DNA from: Vespa crabro
Taxonomy: Eukaryota > Arthropoda > Insecta > Hymenoptera > Vespidae
Direction: 5' to 3'
Assembly: GCF_910589235.1 (NCBI RefSeq)
Contig: NC_060960.1
Span: 11,096,119-11,160,118, forward strand
Length of the DNA: 64,000 bases
The notes beneath the pieces are model-generated. The model saw nothing but the letters and a program-made list of their open reading frames with translations. It was not told the DNA's origin and did not search any database. Shown here piece after piece: positions 36,701 through 48,927 of this stretch; the first letter of the stretch is position 1, and every line of letters starts with the position of its first letter. The translations under genes and the position numbers were made by a program.

Positions 36701-38504
36701 TCATGAAGTGCCAGATTTCAGACTGTAATATTAATACATTCTCTTATTTATTATAGACTTTCTCTAAATATGTATATGTAATCATTGTGATATTTGCCTG
36801 CCACGATTGTAATTTTACAGCCTCCCTTTCGTCCCCGTTAGGTGGTAATAAATAAAGATTTCCATCACAATCTTTTTCTATATATACTTGTCCGTTGATG
36901 GAACATCGCCTGAATACCATCAGATTTTCAGTTAGCGTACCAGTTTTATCAGTGAATAAATACTCGACCTGACCAAGTTCCTCGTTTAAATCCGACGTGT
37001 TGCTCAATGCTGGTTGATCGGATGCTTCGTCGTATAGATCGATGTCCCATTTGAAATAAACAGATCCTAGAAATTTTTGTATTTCTGAAAAGCACATAGA
37101 TCTCAATGTAAAAGAAAATATACATAACACGTTGAAATATTGTGCATAATGTCTCACCGATCGTAACGTATAACGATATAGGAACGATGTAATTATATAG
37201 AATGGTAAAACTGAGTAAATCTATAAAAAGAGACAACGGGGTTGTGGAACTTTTCTCCCCCAAATAGACGTCCCACGTTGAATTTGATTCTATTATGAAT
37301 TTGAAAATCGTTGAAATAATTATTTCAAACAGCAGGAGTATGATAAAAACAGTAAGGTATTTATTGATGGATCTGCGAAAAGATACGACATTTTTTTATA
37401 ACAAAGCAATTAAATTACTTATCTACTTAGAATCGAAAAAAATTATATTCTTTTAGGTACCTTTCTACCGTTGAAAATTTATTCGGTACCGTTTTCGAAT
37501 TTAACGATAACTTTGTATCTTTACCGGTGTAAATGACACAACCAATCACGCTATCGATGTCTTTTAATATTGCTCCACGAAGCAACATATTATCTATCGT
37601 TAAAAATCCACTCGTCGTCACTTCGTTCGAATTATTTTTTATTTCTATTTTTCCATTAAAACTATAAAGATCTGGCATTGGAGCTTGACACGTTACAGTC
37701 GCTTGCATCGATACGATCTCTTGCAGGGACATCTTGGATATGATTTTCGGTACGTGTAACGACTAAATACGTAAAACAAAAGCTTTTCATTTTAAAGAAC
37801 AACGTGTAATTTGAAATATCTCGATGTAAGTATAAGTAAATACCTTTAAATTTGTTTCTCCATCAAGATTTGACGTAGTAACAAAACAATAACCAGAACT
37901 TTCGTCGCTGTGTAAAAGAAGAAGATCACAGGGAACATCTTCGTCTCGTCTTACCTTCACTATATCTCCTACGACTATTTGTTCACAATGAATTTCCTAT
38001 GATATTTAATGATATTTGTTATAAAATTATTATGGCAATTATACTTCACTACGATATTACACCGACCTGTGCACATTTGTTGCGAATAACTGTTACATAT
38101 CTTTTATTAATGCTTTTATCTACCCTATATCGTAGATAATCTTCGTATCCCTGTTTGCAAGCAGTCACCAAAATGACGAACGTTAAAGGCAATGAGCTGG
38201 TCACTGGTAAAATTGGAGATTCTATCGATAATGCTACTATTGTATTAAGAAGAAAATAGAAATTTGCTATTCGCCGAAACTGTTCGAATAGATTTTTAGG
38301 GATGAAATTCCACAAGGTGTACTGCAAAGAAAAGTTAAACAACTTATGTAGGATCTTTCTTATCGCAACTCGCGTAAAACTTTTATTACAAACACTCACT
38401 TTATGTGAAACGATATGATTCCTCGGATATTGGCTGTTCGATGGGACATTGTCAGGACTTATTCTAATGATTCTATGTTCGGTGAATATCGAAGAAGCCT
38501 CGCC
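33778..38504 (-). CDS. Class VI (ATP11-type) P4-ATPase phospholipid flippase, N-terminal exon missing
   Basis: P4-ATPases flip aminophospholipids from the outer to the cytosolic leaflet. Exons on minus: 38504-38400, 38321-38067, 37996-37844, 37762-37461, 37372-37158, 37084-36798, 36722-36543, 36452-36305, 36219-36077, 36002-35763, 35673-35531, 35441-35282, 35074-34769, 34659-34473, 34410-34265, 34180-34077, 33997-33778 (1,097 aa). Landmarks: YTLWNFIPKNLFEQFRRIAN before M1, DGETNLK (actuator), PISL in M4, DKTGTLTEN with phospho-Asp at about 389, KGADTSILP (nucleotide site), TGDKAETAENIAF, and GDGGNDVSMIQEAH, where the usual Ala is Gly. The segment around the P-loop (SDLNEELGQVEYLFTDKT) points to ATP11A/B/C. 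The first exon encoding the initiator Met and about 10-25 residues lies further right and was not found. One intron appears to be GC-AG. Confidence 0.9.
34711..34738. repeat. (TG)n microsatellite inside an ATP11-type gene intron
   Basis: A TG run of about 28 bases between exons 13 and 14 of the flippase gene. Confidence 0.95.
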
Positions 38505-38929
38505 CTAAAAATGAATATGTATATAAATACAATAGATCATTATTTGCGTCGACATTGCGTAGAATTTATCAACGTTTTAAAGAAACATCGTACTAAGGAG
38601 ATAATCAATAAATTCCATTGAAAAGAATTATAACAAATGATACATTCATTTGTACATTTTTCTTTTGCTCTTTTACTATAAAAAAAAATACGTATATATT
38701 ATTTCCCTTTGAAGATATTGTACGTCACATTTCGTGATTATATATTTGGGATATGGTAGAATGTAAGTGAAATATAATCGAAAGTAGAGTTTATTGTAAA
38801 AAGATAGATTTAACGCATATCACTCGCAACGATAGATTGACTTTTTAGCTCTGACCCTTTCTCTTCTCGTTGGTCTACTTAAAAGGACTATTCCTCCGTT
38901 GTTTTTTTCTCACGTACATCCCTTCATCC

Positions 38930-38974
<45 letters not shown>

Positions 38975-39500
38975 ATATATATGTCTCAGCTCTTTCTTTC
39001 ATAAACAACGCACCTTCCACCTTTTTGTCCATCGAAAGGCATACTACATATATATGCATATATACGATAGGTTAATCCGTCAAACATTTATATCTATTCG
39101 TTTTTTTTCCTTTTATGGATAATATTAATATATTTCTGCGTACTTTTACTGACGAATACTAGAACATCCTAGCGATAGAAATATCTTGTTTGTCATCAGA
39201 CGGAACTATGAAAAAGATATAATGGATATTTACGAAAACGAGGAATATCGATTATGTGGATTGCTGGCAGAATGAAATTCATCGTATGAAGATTGCTACG
39301 AACATATTATCATATTAACATTGACGTTATATTTAAGAAAGTCGAAGTGTCAAAAAGAAATTGACTTTTAATATGAATAGAGAAAAATTGTTTTATGTAC
39401 ATTACTCTGTAAAAATGTTCAAAGAGAAATAATTGTATGTACACGTTCCACTTTGATTAAAATTCCTTTAGGGTTAAACAGATATTACATAAATTCAAAG
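38505..39500. other. Divergent promoter region between the flippase and OGDH genes
   Basis: This should hold the missing flippase first exon and both promoters. A (CT)n tract lies at 38934-38972. A possible 5' UTR acceptor (CCTTTAG) sits at about 39465-39471, just before the OGDH start. No X-box or TATA box was noted. Confidence 0.5.
38934..38972. repeat. (CT)n microsatellite
   Basis: A CT run of about 39 bases in the divergent intergenic region. Confidence 0.95.
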
Positions 39501-42500
39501 ATGCACACGACCGTACAATTTTTTTTATTACGTTTGTCTCAAAAGATAAGACATTGTCAAAAAAGGTTCGGGCGTTACAAACACGATGCTGGTTCTAATG
39601 AAAGAGAAGACACTTTTCTTACTACGTCAAGTAATTATTATCTACAAAACATGTATAATGCTTGGTTGAAGGACAAAAGCTCCGTACATTCCTCTTGGAA
39701 TGAATTCTTTGAACGAATTCATTCTCAAAAGAATAACATCAGATCTGCTCTACCAAAAAGTAATATTGCCACCATTACCTCTAAAATGGCTGCACGACGA
39801 ATGAAAAATGGGGCAGGACAAAATAGTAATTATTAATTTTTTTCATAGTCATACGCATATACGTTTGTTTATAGCTATATGTTTATAATAATTAACTTTT
39901 AATATTTGACCAGTTTCATTGTCACCCAAAACGAGCGGGTCGTCTTTCAATCAATCTCAAAATGAACGCCTTATAAATAAAACTTTGGACATTGATTCTA
40001 CGATTCGTGCTTATCAGGTAGAAAGAATTATTTTTTGTTACAATGCAACGATATTATAACATTTCAATGTTTCAAGACACGCGGTCATTTGATAGCTGAT
40101 TTGGATCCATTGGGCATTCAAAATCCAGATTCTGCTAAGCTTCAAGGAACTGCTAATTTGCCACCAGCGATCGTGGTGAGAGAATATTTAAAGGGAATTA
40201 CCGAGGCTGATATGAATAAAGAATTTTTATTGACGAGATCGACGATGATCGGTGGAGAAAAGAAAAGTTTGCCTTTACGCGAGATCATCATGAGATTAAA
40301 TAAAGTTTATTGCGGACATTTAGGTCTTGAATACACTTATATTCATGACCCTGTTATGGTAAGTGATCAAAATCATAATTAAATTAAAATATACATTTTT
40401 ACACAGATGATATGCTTATCTTCAGTTAGATTGGTTAAAAGAAAAATTCGAAGTACCGAATGCCTGGGAATTATCTACCGAGCACAGAAAATGGATTTGG
40501 ATGAATATCATGAAAGCCGTGAGATTTGAAGGATTTTTACAGAAAAAGTATGCTAGCGAAAAAAGATTTGGATTGGAAGGTTGCGAAGCATTCATCCCCG
40601 CGATGATGCAATGTTTGGAAACGTCCGCTGAAAAAGGTAAGGCACATCCTCCCTCAAAGTCTAAACAAAAATTAAATTTTACTTTATATAATGTTAACAT
40701 TTATATCCGTTAGGAGTGGAGACCGTGGCGATAGGAATGGCACATCGTGGTCGTCTAAATACATTAGTCAATGTTTGTTCGAAACCTCTCCATCAGTTAT
40801 TGACTCAATTCAATCCTATAGCTCTAGACGGCTTTGGATCTGGGGATGTGAAATATCATCTTGGAACGCACGCTGAGAAATTGTTACAGAGGTCTCGCGC
40901 TTTATAATATTATTTTGATTCGATCACTTCTTCTTCTATTATATCGAGCGCCTTATATATTTTTATTTATATTGAATTCACATACAGAAGTAACAAAAAA
41001 ATACATGTTTCTATTATGGCGAATCCTTCGCACCTGGAGGCTATCGATCCCGTTGTAGTAGGTCGAATTAGAGCCGAACAAGTGGAAAAGAAAGATACTA
41101 AAAGTAAATAACGAATAATTTATATGATTCTTCTATATCGTGAAAAAAAACAAAAAAAAAAAAAGAAACAATTCTAATTCGCAAGAAATAAATCTTGAAT
41201 TTACGTTAACAAGGTGAAAGATCATTGGCACTCTTAGTTCATGGTGATGCTGCTATAGCCGGGCAGGGCGTAGTTTTTGAAACGATGCACCTAACGAATC
41301 TACCGGAATACACAACTGGAGGTGTCATTCATGTAATTATAAATAATCAGGTAGGTTGTCGAACTGTATTATTGTTATAAAAAGATATCAATTTCATCGT
41401 CTTTCAATACGTAAACAATTTTAGATTGGTTTTACGACCGATCCGAGATATTCTCGATCCAGTTGGCATTGCTCGGACATAGCGAGGGTCATAAACGCAC
41501 CTGTATTTCATGTACACGCCGACGATCCGGATTTAGTAGTTTATTGTAGTCATGTTGCTAGTGAATATAGGTAAATATCTTTTTAAAGGTCTAATTCGAA
41601 TAAAAAAATTATTTATATCAAATATTTATGCGAAATATTTTTTATCTAAAAGGGCAAAATTTCATAATGACGTTATGATCGACATTGTCGGATATCGGAG
41701 ATATGGTCACAATGAGTTAGACGAGCCTATGTTGACCCAGCCAATCATGTATAAGAACATAAAAGCTCATCCAAATGTTCTGACTATCTACAGCGATAAA
41801 TTATTAAAAGATGGTGTGATAACAGAGACCTTTATAAAAGAAGTGTGTCAAAATGCGTTCAATCTCACGGTTCCCGATGCTTAAGTTTTCTTTCTCATCT
41901 TTTTTTTTTCTTTTTTTTTTTTTTTTTTGTTTCATTTTTAGGAAATCGATAAATACCTAGACCATTGCGAGGCGGAATTCAAAAAAGCGCAATCCATTCA
42001 ATCTATACACATGTGGGATTGGCATGATATACCTTGGAGCAAATTCTTTTCAAATCAATCTGCGGAAAATAAAATACCGAAGACAGGCATTGATTTTGAA
42101 TCAATTAAAACTATGTGCAAAACTTTATCGACTCCTCCAGAAGGGATAACAATACACAATGCGGTGCGTAATATGAAATGCGCAATTTTTTTTTCAATGA
42201 GTTAGATCTTTAATATCTTGAATATTCTTTGATATATTCTTTTGGTACGTGTATAGGTGTTAAGGACAATGAAAAAACGAGGAGAGATGATGTCGGAAGA
42301 AAAAATTGATTGGGCTATGGGCGAAGGTTTAGCATTTCTTAGTTTATTGAAAGAAGGACATCATGTAAGATTATCCGGGCAAGACGTTGAACGCGGAACC
42401 TTTTCCCATCGAATGCACATTATTCATGATCAGAAGAGGGACAAAGTATATAAAAATCTTCTCAACGATGTGTTCCCTGGTCAAGCACTTTATACCGTTT

Positions 42501-43756
42501 CAAATTCTTCATTATCGGAATACGGGGTTTGCGGTAACAATTTAGGAAGACATATGAAATACACATGCGTAAGAATATACGTGAATGATTTTATTGAAAA
42601 TTAATCCTTTAATATTGTCGTTATACGCAAAAGGTTTCGAGTTGGGATACTCGGCTTACAATCACAAGACGCTTACGCTTTGGGAAGGACAATTCGGTGA
42701 TTTTTGTAATACCTGTCAGGTAATTCATAAGCCCGATATATCACAATGGTTGATTAATCTAAAATCACAATGAATACTATCTAGGTTACCATAGATTGTA
42801 TATTATCTTCTGGCGAATCAAAATGGGGTAGGCAAGTGGGACTAGTCTTGCTTTTACCACATGGCATGGAAGGTCAAGGACCTGAACATTCGTCCGCAAG
42901 ATTCGAAAGATTTTTGCAAATGTGCGACGACGATTGTATTCACATACCTGGAACAGAACCGAATGCTGCCAAAGATAAATCTCCGGAAGAAATAATGACG
43001 CGACAACTTTTTGAAACAAATTTAATCGTTTGCAATTTGACTACACCGGCGAACTTATTTCACGTTTTGCGACGGCAAATATTGATGCCTTTTAGAAAAC
43101 CACTGGTTAATGATCTTACATTCAGAGTTCTACCGTGACAAATAATATATCGTTCATATGATAATCGATCAACTGTTCCAGATAATCATGGCACCAAAGT
43201 CATTGCTTCGACATCCCATGGTGATATCGAGTTTTAAGGAAATAGGCCCTGATACAACGTTTCAACCGATGATCAGAGATTACTCCGTCAAACCAGAAGG
43301 CATTAAAAAAATACTCTTTTGTACGGGAAAAATATACTATGATCTCATTGCAGAACGTAAGACAAAACAATTAGAAGATAAAATTGCAATAGTGCGAATC
43401 GAACAAATTTGTCCCTTTCCGTATCACCTCGTTGCAGATGAAATAAATAAATATCCGAAATGCAAGGTAAACTTATGCTTAGCGTTTATTTAACGATAAT
43501 TACATCTCGCAAATCAATCAAATTCGTCAATTTAAAAAGGGTTCTTTCGAATGTGTAGATAATGTGGTTCCAAGAAGAACACAAAAATCAAGGCCCATAC
43601 TATTACATAAGAGATAGATTAGCGCTAGCTTTGCGCCTACGACTGGAAGAGATAAGTTATGGTGGCCGACCACCTAGTGCCTCTTCAGCTACTGGAAATA
43701 AGAACATTTATGCGACGGAATTTCAAGACATGATGAAAATGGCAATGCATCTTTGA
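39501..43756 (+). CDS. 2-oxoglutarate dehydrogenase E1 component, probably a divergent paralogue, 15 exons, 1,025 aa
   Basis: E1 decarboxylates 2-oxoglutarate with thiamine diphosphate in the mitochondrial TCA complex. Exons: 39501-39825, 39914-40017, 40077-40358, 40426-40636, 40714-40891, 40988-41103, 41214-41350, 41425-41570, 41653-41842, 41942-42163, 42257-42533, 42634-42719, 42785-43105, 43182-43466, 43559-43756. Length matches the family (about 1,020 aa). The N-terminus is basic and hydrophobic like a mitochondrial presequence, then NYYLQNMYNAWLKDKSSVHSSW. Core motifs: GMAHRGRLNTLVNV (His318), GSGDVKYHLG, ANPSHLEAIDP, the ThDP motif HGDAAIAGQG to INNQIGFTTDPR, GYRRYGHNELDEPM, RLSGQDVERGTFSHR, LPHGMEGQGPEHSS, and C-terminal QEEHKNQG. 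Many surface substitutions relative to typical insect OGDH suggest the second, OGDH-like copy. Exon 9 uses a GTGTGT donor; reading on would hit a stop. Poly(A) signal at 43807. Confidence 0.93.
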
Positions 43757-44031
43757 TTGAAATTCAAAGAATGATTGTTATTATTATAACGTCTTTCGAA
43801 TATAATAATAAAAATTCAATGTTTATTACGGGGTATCACTTTAACTCACCAACAAACACAGATATTTCGTTCGTTCTATTTTCCAACGCGTAAAGAATGA
43901 TCGATTTGTACGATTCCACATCGCATTATGGCGTATTCTTCTTCCGTTCGATGTTAAAAAAGTAGTAACTGACACATTGCTAAACATCGCATTCTATGCC
44001 TGAGCTCAGAGGTGCGAGGTGTTGACGTAAC

Positions 44032-44077
44032 TGACACGTCTCATATGTCACATCTGACATGTCTTATATGTGAGAAA
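44032..44077. repeat. Imperfect 23-bp tandem duplication
   Basis: TGACACGTCTCATATGTCAC and the related TGACATGTCTTATATGTGAG start consecutive 23-base units. They differ mainly at C/T and C/G positions. The region is also locally palindromic around ATATGT. Confidence 0.5.
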
Positions 44078-45064
44078 ATTTTTAAGTACATGCGCATTCG
44101 TCCTTAATTGAAGTAATTTTTCACACCTCGAACAATGCTTTCTATCATCGAAGATAAATACTCTAACGAATTTGATTTGATTCTGGCAAATTACAAGTCA
44201 AAATGAAGCAATTCAATCTATTCTACTTACCATATTCGTAATCAGGGATGATATATGTAAAACGTTCGATCAAGCGCACTTTTTGTTTAAAAAAGTATAG
44301 AAAAATTGATTAAATATTTACAAAATTTTATAAAAATTATAATATTACGTTGTAAGATTCATCACATTTGAAATGATTAAGTTTTTTTCTCGATGCACCA
44401 CTATCTTTTTTACGAGATTGCAAACTTCTTTTATTTAAAATTTCAACGCGGTAAAATGCTTAAATTAATGTCGATTGCTATAGACGATTGACTCTTGATT
44501 CTTGCAATCCTTTAATGAACAACTTAATATTATCATGATAAAAGATGATAAAGAACTTAATATAGCCTATGGAACTTATATAGATATATAATCAATTCTC
44601 AAAACCTTGGTATTATTACCTTCTCAACGTTCTTATCAAGTTCGCAAAAGTCCGATAGTATAGTATTTTAATAAAAAAGATTATAGAATTCTTTACAGAT
44701 AATATCGATAAAGAGATGTCATTTCAGCAATAATTTTATGATTTCTATTTAACACTATATATCGTGCAATTTATTCAATCGATTTATTCTGACGATGATT
44801 AGATTGGTCAATTGGTCTTTGATATCGATTAGCGATTGCTAATGTTGATTCAGAAATAAAATCATCAAACTAAAAAAGTCTTTTATTTTTTTCTTTATAA
44901 TATATCATTTTTTTCTGAAAATTGAAAATTATAATATTACGTTTTTCGATAGAATTGAAACCAGTGATGTTCTTCTATTACATGCGTATGTATGTATTGT
45001 ATATTTTTAAGAGATCATAATTTCAGCGCGAGTATCATATAGTCGGTACTATACCAAGAGTCGG

Positions 45065-45075
45065 TATATAAAAAG
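45065..45075 (+). promoter_or_regulatory. TATA box candidate for the GFOD gene
   Basis: TATATAAAAAG about 218 bases upstream of the start codon. It is preceded by two AGTCGGTA repeats (about 45041 and 45058). It predicts a transcription start near 45095-45105. AT-rich sequence makes chance matches common, but the flanking GC content is locally higher. Confidence 0.4.
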
Positions 45076-45292
45076 ATTCTGCTATCCCACCGATAGAGTG
45101 CCTTAAATCACTGTTAAAGAAAATGTCACAACTGATCATGATGATTCGAGTGATTTAAACTATACGACGGTTTATAACAAATGATTGTATGTAAATGGTG
45201 CAATTGTTAATTAATTAAATAATATCTGGCTAGGTTTATATAATATAACAATGATTAAATGAAGAGGGCAATCCTGTTGAAAAAACGCGAAT

Positions 45293-46538
45293 ATGACATT
45301 GCCTGGCATTGGTGTATTTGGTACAGGAAGTATTGTTAGAGTAATTATTCCCTTTTTAAGAGAGAAGGGATTCAAAATTAAAGCTATATGGGGCAGAACG
45401 TTGTCCGAAGTATCGGAAGCAGCAGCGGACCTGGAGATACCATTTCATACAAGTCGGATAGACGATGTACTTCTTAGAAAGGATGTAGATTTAATTTTTA
45501 TCATGTGTTCGCCAAGTTTACATGCACAGATTGCAGTCAAAGCTTTGGGCATTGGAAAACATGTAGTGTGCGATAAACCTGCTGGCTTAAGTCAAAGTGA
45601 AGCATTAAAAATGGTCAGGGCTGCTCAATATTATCCATCGTTAATAAGCATAGTTAATCATAGTTTAAGATTTCTACCAGCATTTGTTACCATGAAAAAA
45701 GCTTTGGAAGAAGATTACTTAGAAGGTCCAATAACAGTAATTGAAATTAGAGTACATATGGGAAGTTTATTACATAACGGTTAGTTATTTTAACTTTATG
45801 ATATATTTACCAAATAATTAATATAATTTTTCTTTACTTTCCCTAATGTTTTCATTTATTAATACAGATTATGACTGGTTATGCGACGATACTATGGGTG
45901 GTGGTATTTTGGCTCTGGTAGGGAGCCATGTTATAGACTTAATATTCCATTTGGTTGGTCAACGTGCTATAAGAGTACATGCTGTTGTTCGAACTTTTAC
46001 TCAAACTACAAAGTATATAAATGGTATACGTCATATAACATCACCCGATTTTTGTACTTTTCAAATCGAGTTGAGCGGAGGAACACTGGTTACAGCCACA
46101 TTGAGTAATCACTTGCAAGGGCAACTTTCCCAAGAAGTATTAATATGCGGCGGTAGTAATCATCTCCTTGTTTGCAATGGAGACTTATATGGATTTAAAG
46201 GAGGACAAGAAGAAATTCTTTATAGGGATACCGAAGATTTAGAATTATCTCTACCTGTTTCTAATTCTATTCCACGTCCTTATATCAAAGGATTACGAAA
46301 TATGATTGCTGCATTAAGAGAAGCTTTTCAATCAGTCGAAGATAAGAAAGGTTGGGTAAAAGAACCCGTCTTTTGTGCTGCTACATTTGAAGACGGCCTA
46401 TATGTACAAGCAGTTATCGATGCATTACGTCAAAGTAACAAACGCCGAGAATGGGCTAAAGTTAATATTTTAACGGAAGAGCCTGATCCAAATCCATTAC
46501 TGAGTGCTGCTGTTAGAGCTACAGCTATATCAATATAA
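45293..46538 (+). CDS. Glucose-fructose oxidoreductase domain-containing protein (GFOD1/2-type), 2 exons, 385 aa
   Basis: Exons 45293-45779 and 45868-46538. A Rossmann fold at the N-terminus shows GIGVFGTGS (residues 5-13), followed by the Gfo/Idh/MocA catalytic-type segment HVVCDKPAGLS (Lys95-Pro96). The second domain contains FLPAFVTMKKAL, YDWLCDDTMGGG, GIRHITSPDFCTFQ, ATFEDGLYVQAVIDAL and a C-terminal VNILTEEPDPNPLL, all closely similar in order and spacing to vertebrate GFOD1/2 (about 385-390 aa). GFOD proteins are NAD(P)-fold proteins of uncertain reaction; vertebrate GFOD2 is linked to extracellular matrix. As I recall, the vertebrate proteins have lost the Lys-Pro at the position retained here. 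The start ATG is followed immediately by the fold, so no signal peptide is evident. Confidence 0.92.
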
Positions 46539-47336
46539 AGAGAATATTTTTATACGTTCTCATAGATGACAATTAATTATTGCATTCGATCTTATTAACA
46601 ATGGCACACGTTAAGACAGCTTACATGTTTATCCATATAATCTTTTTTATTTAATATTAACTTAACTTTAATATGTACTTAAGAAAGTGCATATATTTCT
46701 CTTTTTTTTTTCTTCTTCTTCAGACTTTATAGTTCAAATTAAAGGTTGTTTCATTTATATGTAACTTTTAACATAATTTAATATTCTATATTGTATTTTA
46801 TATTCGCGCACATATATTTAAATATTTATTATAAAGTGAAAGATATACATACATATACGTTGTATTCTTAATCCAACTTACGTTTGCAGCTGATCTTACG
46901 AATTTTCGATGTTTACTCGCCGAAATATTATGGAAGACTAATTTGTTTTTATTTGTCGAGATATGTAGAGATATGTAGATTCTAACGTTATCTGTTAATT
47001 TTTGATTTATGTTAACGAAAAAATAATAAACGGTTAAGGCATCGTTCTACCTTCACGGTTGACGGTATTGTCGTGGCTCAACGCGAATCGATATTATGTA
47101 TACACACATACACATACACACATGTATATATATACATATATATACATATACATACATTTTATGTGATAATGTTTATCTTGAAGAATTTTTATCAACATTA
47201 TACATTTATTTTGTTTTAAATACATACGGTAAAAAATACAATACTATGATCTAATAATGACGTAACACATGTAGATAATTACAATTAATCACGTGCTGTG
47301 GCGTTCGTGTCGATAAAGACGAATATAAATACAAAC

Positions 47337-47388
<52 letters not shown>

Positions 47389-47568
47389 TGCAGCGTGATA
47401 ACGGCATTCTGAACTTTGTACGTTACGTTACGTTATGTTTAATCGCGTATTTTACGGTAATAGCGAAAAAAGGATTTTCTACTGAAAAAGATTGTACTCG
47501 CATAAGTTTTAATATAATTACTTGCCGTTTCATTAATTTTTTTTTAAACATACGTTTGATTTAAAATC
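46539..47568. other. Intergenic spacer between GFOD and DHRS7B genes
   Basis: An AT-rich spacer with (TA)n tracts, the longest at about 47340-47386. The left end is probably the GFOD 3' UTR and the right end the DHRS7B promoter. No gene was seen. Confidence 0.7.
47340..47386. repeat. (TA)n microsatellite
   Basis: A TA run of about 46 bases roughly 180 bases before the DHRS7B-like start. Confidence 0.95.
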
Positions 47569-48263
47569 ATGAAAGAACAAGAAACCTTAAAAGGATGGTA
47601 CATTATATGGTGGCTATTTAAATTAATTGGATTCCCAATTACTATACCATGGTTACTTTATCATTTATTTGACATTATACAGCAAAGAAAACAAAAGGCT
47701 ATGTTGAATAATAAGGTATCAGTATATTTTATAATTTTTGGGAAAAGATTTTGAAAATAATATTGTTATTTCATATGTGTGCTTTTCATTTTATTATGTC
47801 ATTTAGGTTGTAATGATAACAGGTGCTAGTTCTGGATTAGGTGAAGCATTAGCTCATGTATTCTACAGTTGTGGTTGTAGACTTATTTTAATTGCAAGGA
47901 GGGGAGCTGAGTTGGAAAGAGTAAAAAATACATTATTGGAGAAACATTGCGTATGCTCATCGTATTCTATTTTGTGATATACAATGCATATACGTGTACA
48001 CGCATTATATTAGCCATAGTACATTTTACAGACAGTTCCTACTCATCCACCTGTAATTCTATCTTTGGATTTAACTGATATCAATTCTTTACAATCCAAA
48101 GTGTCAAAAGTTTTAAAAATACATGGGAAAATTGACATTTTGATAAATAATGCCGGTATTTCATATCGAGGTGAAGTTATTAATACAAATGTAGATGTGG
48201 ACATTAAAGTGATGCTTATTAATTATTTTGCACAAATAGCTTTAACTAAAGGTAAACATAAAA

Positions 48264-48300
<37 letters not shown>

Positions 48301-48927
48301 AAATTTATTTAATTTGAATATACGACATATATTTTTCTAGCTGTTCTTCCAACAATGTTACAACAGCAAAATGGGCATATAGTGTGTATTAGCAGTGTTC
48401 AGGGTAAAATTTCTATACCACATAGGTTTGTATAATTGTCTACATCTGTATCTTTTATTAAGATAGTCGCTAAATATCATAATATAATAGGTCTTCATAT
48501 GCAGCATCTAAGTACGCATTACAAGCTTGGTGTGACTCCTCTAGAGCAGAATTAGCTGAACACAATATAAAGGTTACAGTAATTAGTCCTGGATATATAA
48601 AGACTGCTTTGTCATTAAATGCTTTAACAGGAACTGGGGAAACGTATGGAGGTTTGTTTATTTAAAATATGTTTAAATGCATAAAGAAAGCTTTATCCCT
48701 TTGTATAAAAACGTAATGTGCTTGTAGTAATGGATCAAACTACCGAGCAAGGTTATTCTCCTAAATATGTTGCCAAAAAAGTTTTGGAAGCTGTATTGAA
48801 GAAAGAAAAGGATGTAATTATTGCTACGATTATCCCGAAATGTGGTATACTTTTACGTTTTTTATGTCCTTCTCTTTACTTTTGGCTCATGGAAAAACGT
48901 GCTAAAAAATTTACAAAGGAAAAATAA
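47569..48927 (+). CDS. Short-chain dehydrogenase/reductase, DHRS7B-like, 6 exons, 318 aa
   Basis: Exons: 47569-47715, 47807-47950, 48032-48251, 48341-48425, 48491-48651, 48728-48927. An N-terminal hydrophobic stretch (about residues 10-32, WYIIWWLFKLIGFPITIPWL) predicts a membrane anchor. It is followed by the classical SDR cofactor motif VVMITGASSGLG (residues 50-61), NNAG (136-139), the catalytic Ser in CISSVQG (188-189), and Tyr202-x3-Lys206 in SSYAASKYAL. The order, the anchor and the C-terminal hydrophobic segment fit DHRS7B (the peroxisomal/ER alkyl-dihydroxyacetone-phosphate reductase PexRAP in mammals). Substrate use in insects is not established, and DHRS7-family neighbours are an alternative. 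Two poly(A) signals overlap at 48934-48943. Confidence 0.88.

Larger units (their letters stand above)
43757..45292. other. Intergenic spacer between OGDH and GFOD genes
   Basis: An AT-rich spacer. A GTAACTGACAC 11-mer occurs at 43965 and 44027, and a 23-base imperfect tandem repeat at 44032-44077. A TATA-type promoter for the GFOD gene is proposed at 45065. No gene was seen. Confidence 0.6.

Noticed and set aside
41843..41884. Continuation of OGDH exon 9 to the TAA near 41883 as an early stop (pseudogene)
   Set aside because: A GTGTGT donor at 41843 joins in frame to exon 10 and restores family sequence, so the stop lies in an intron.
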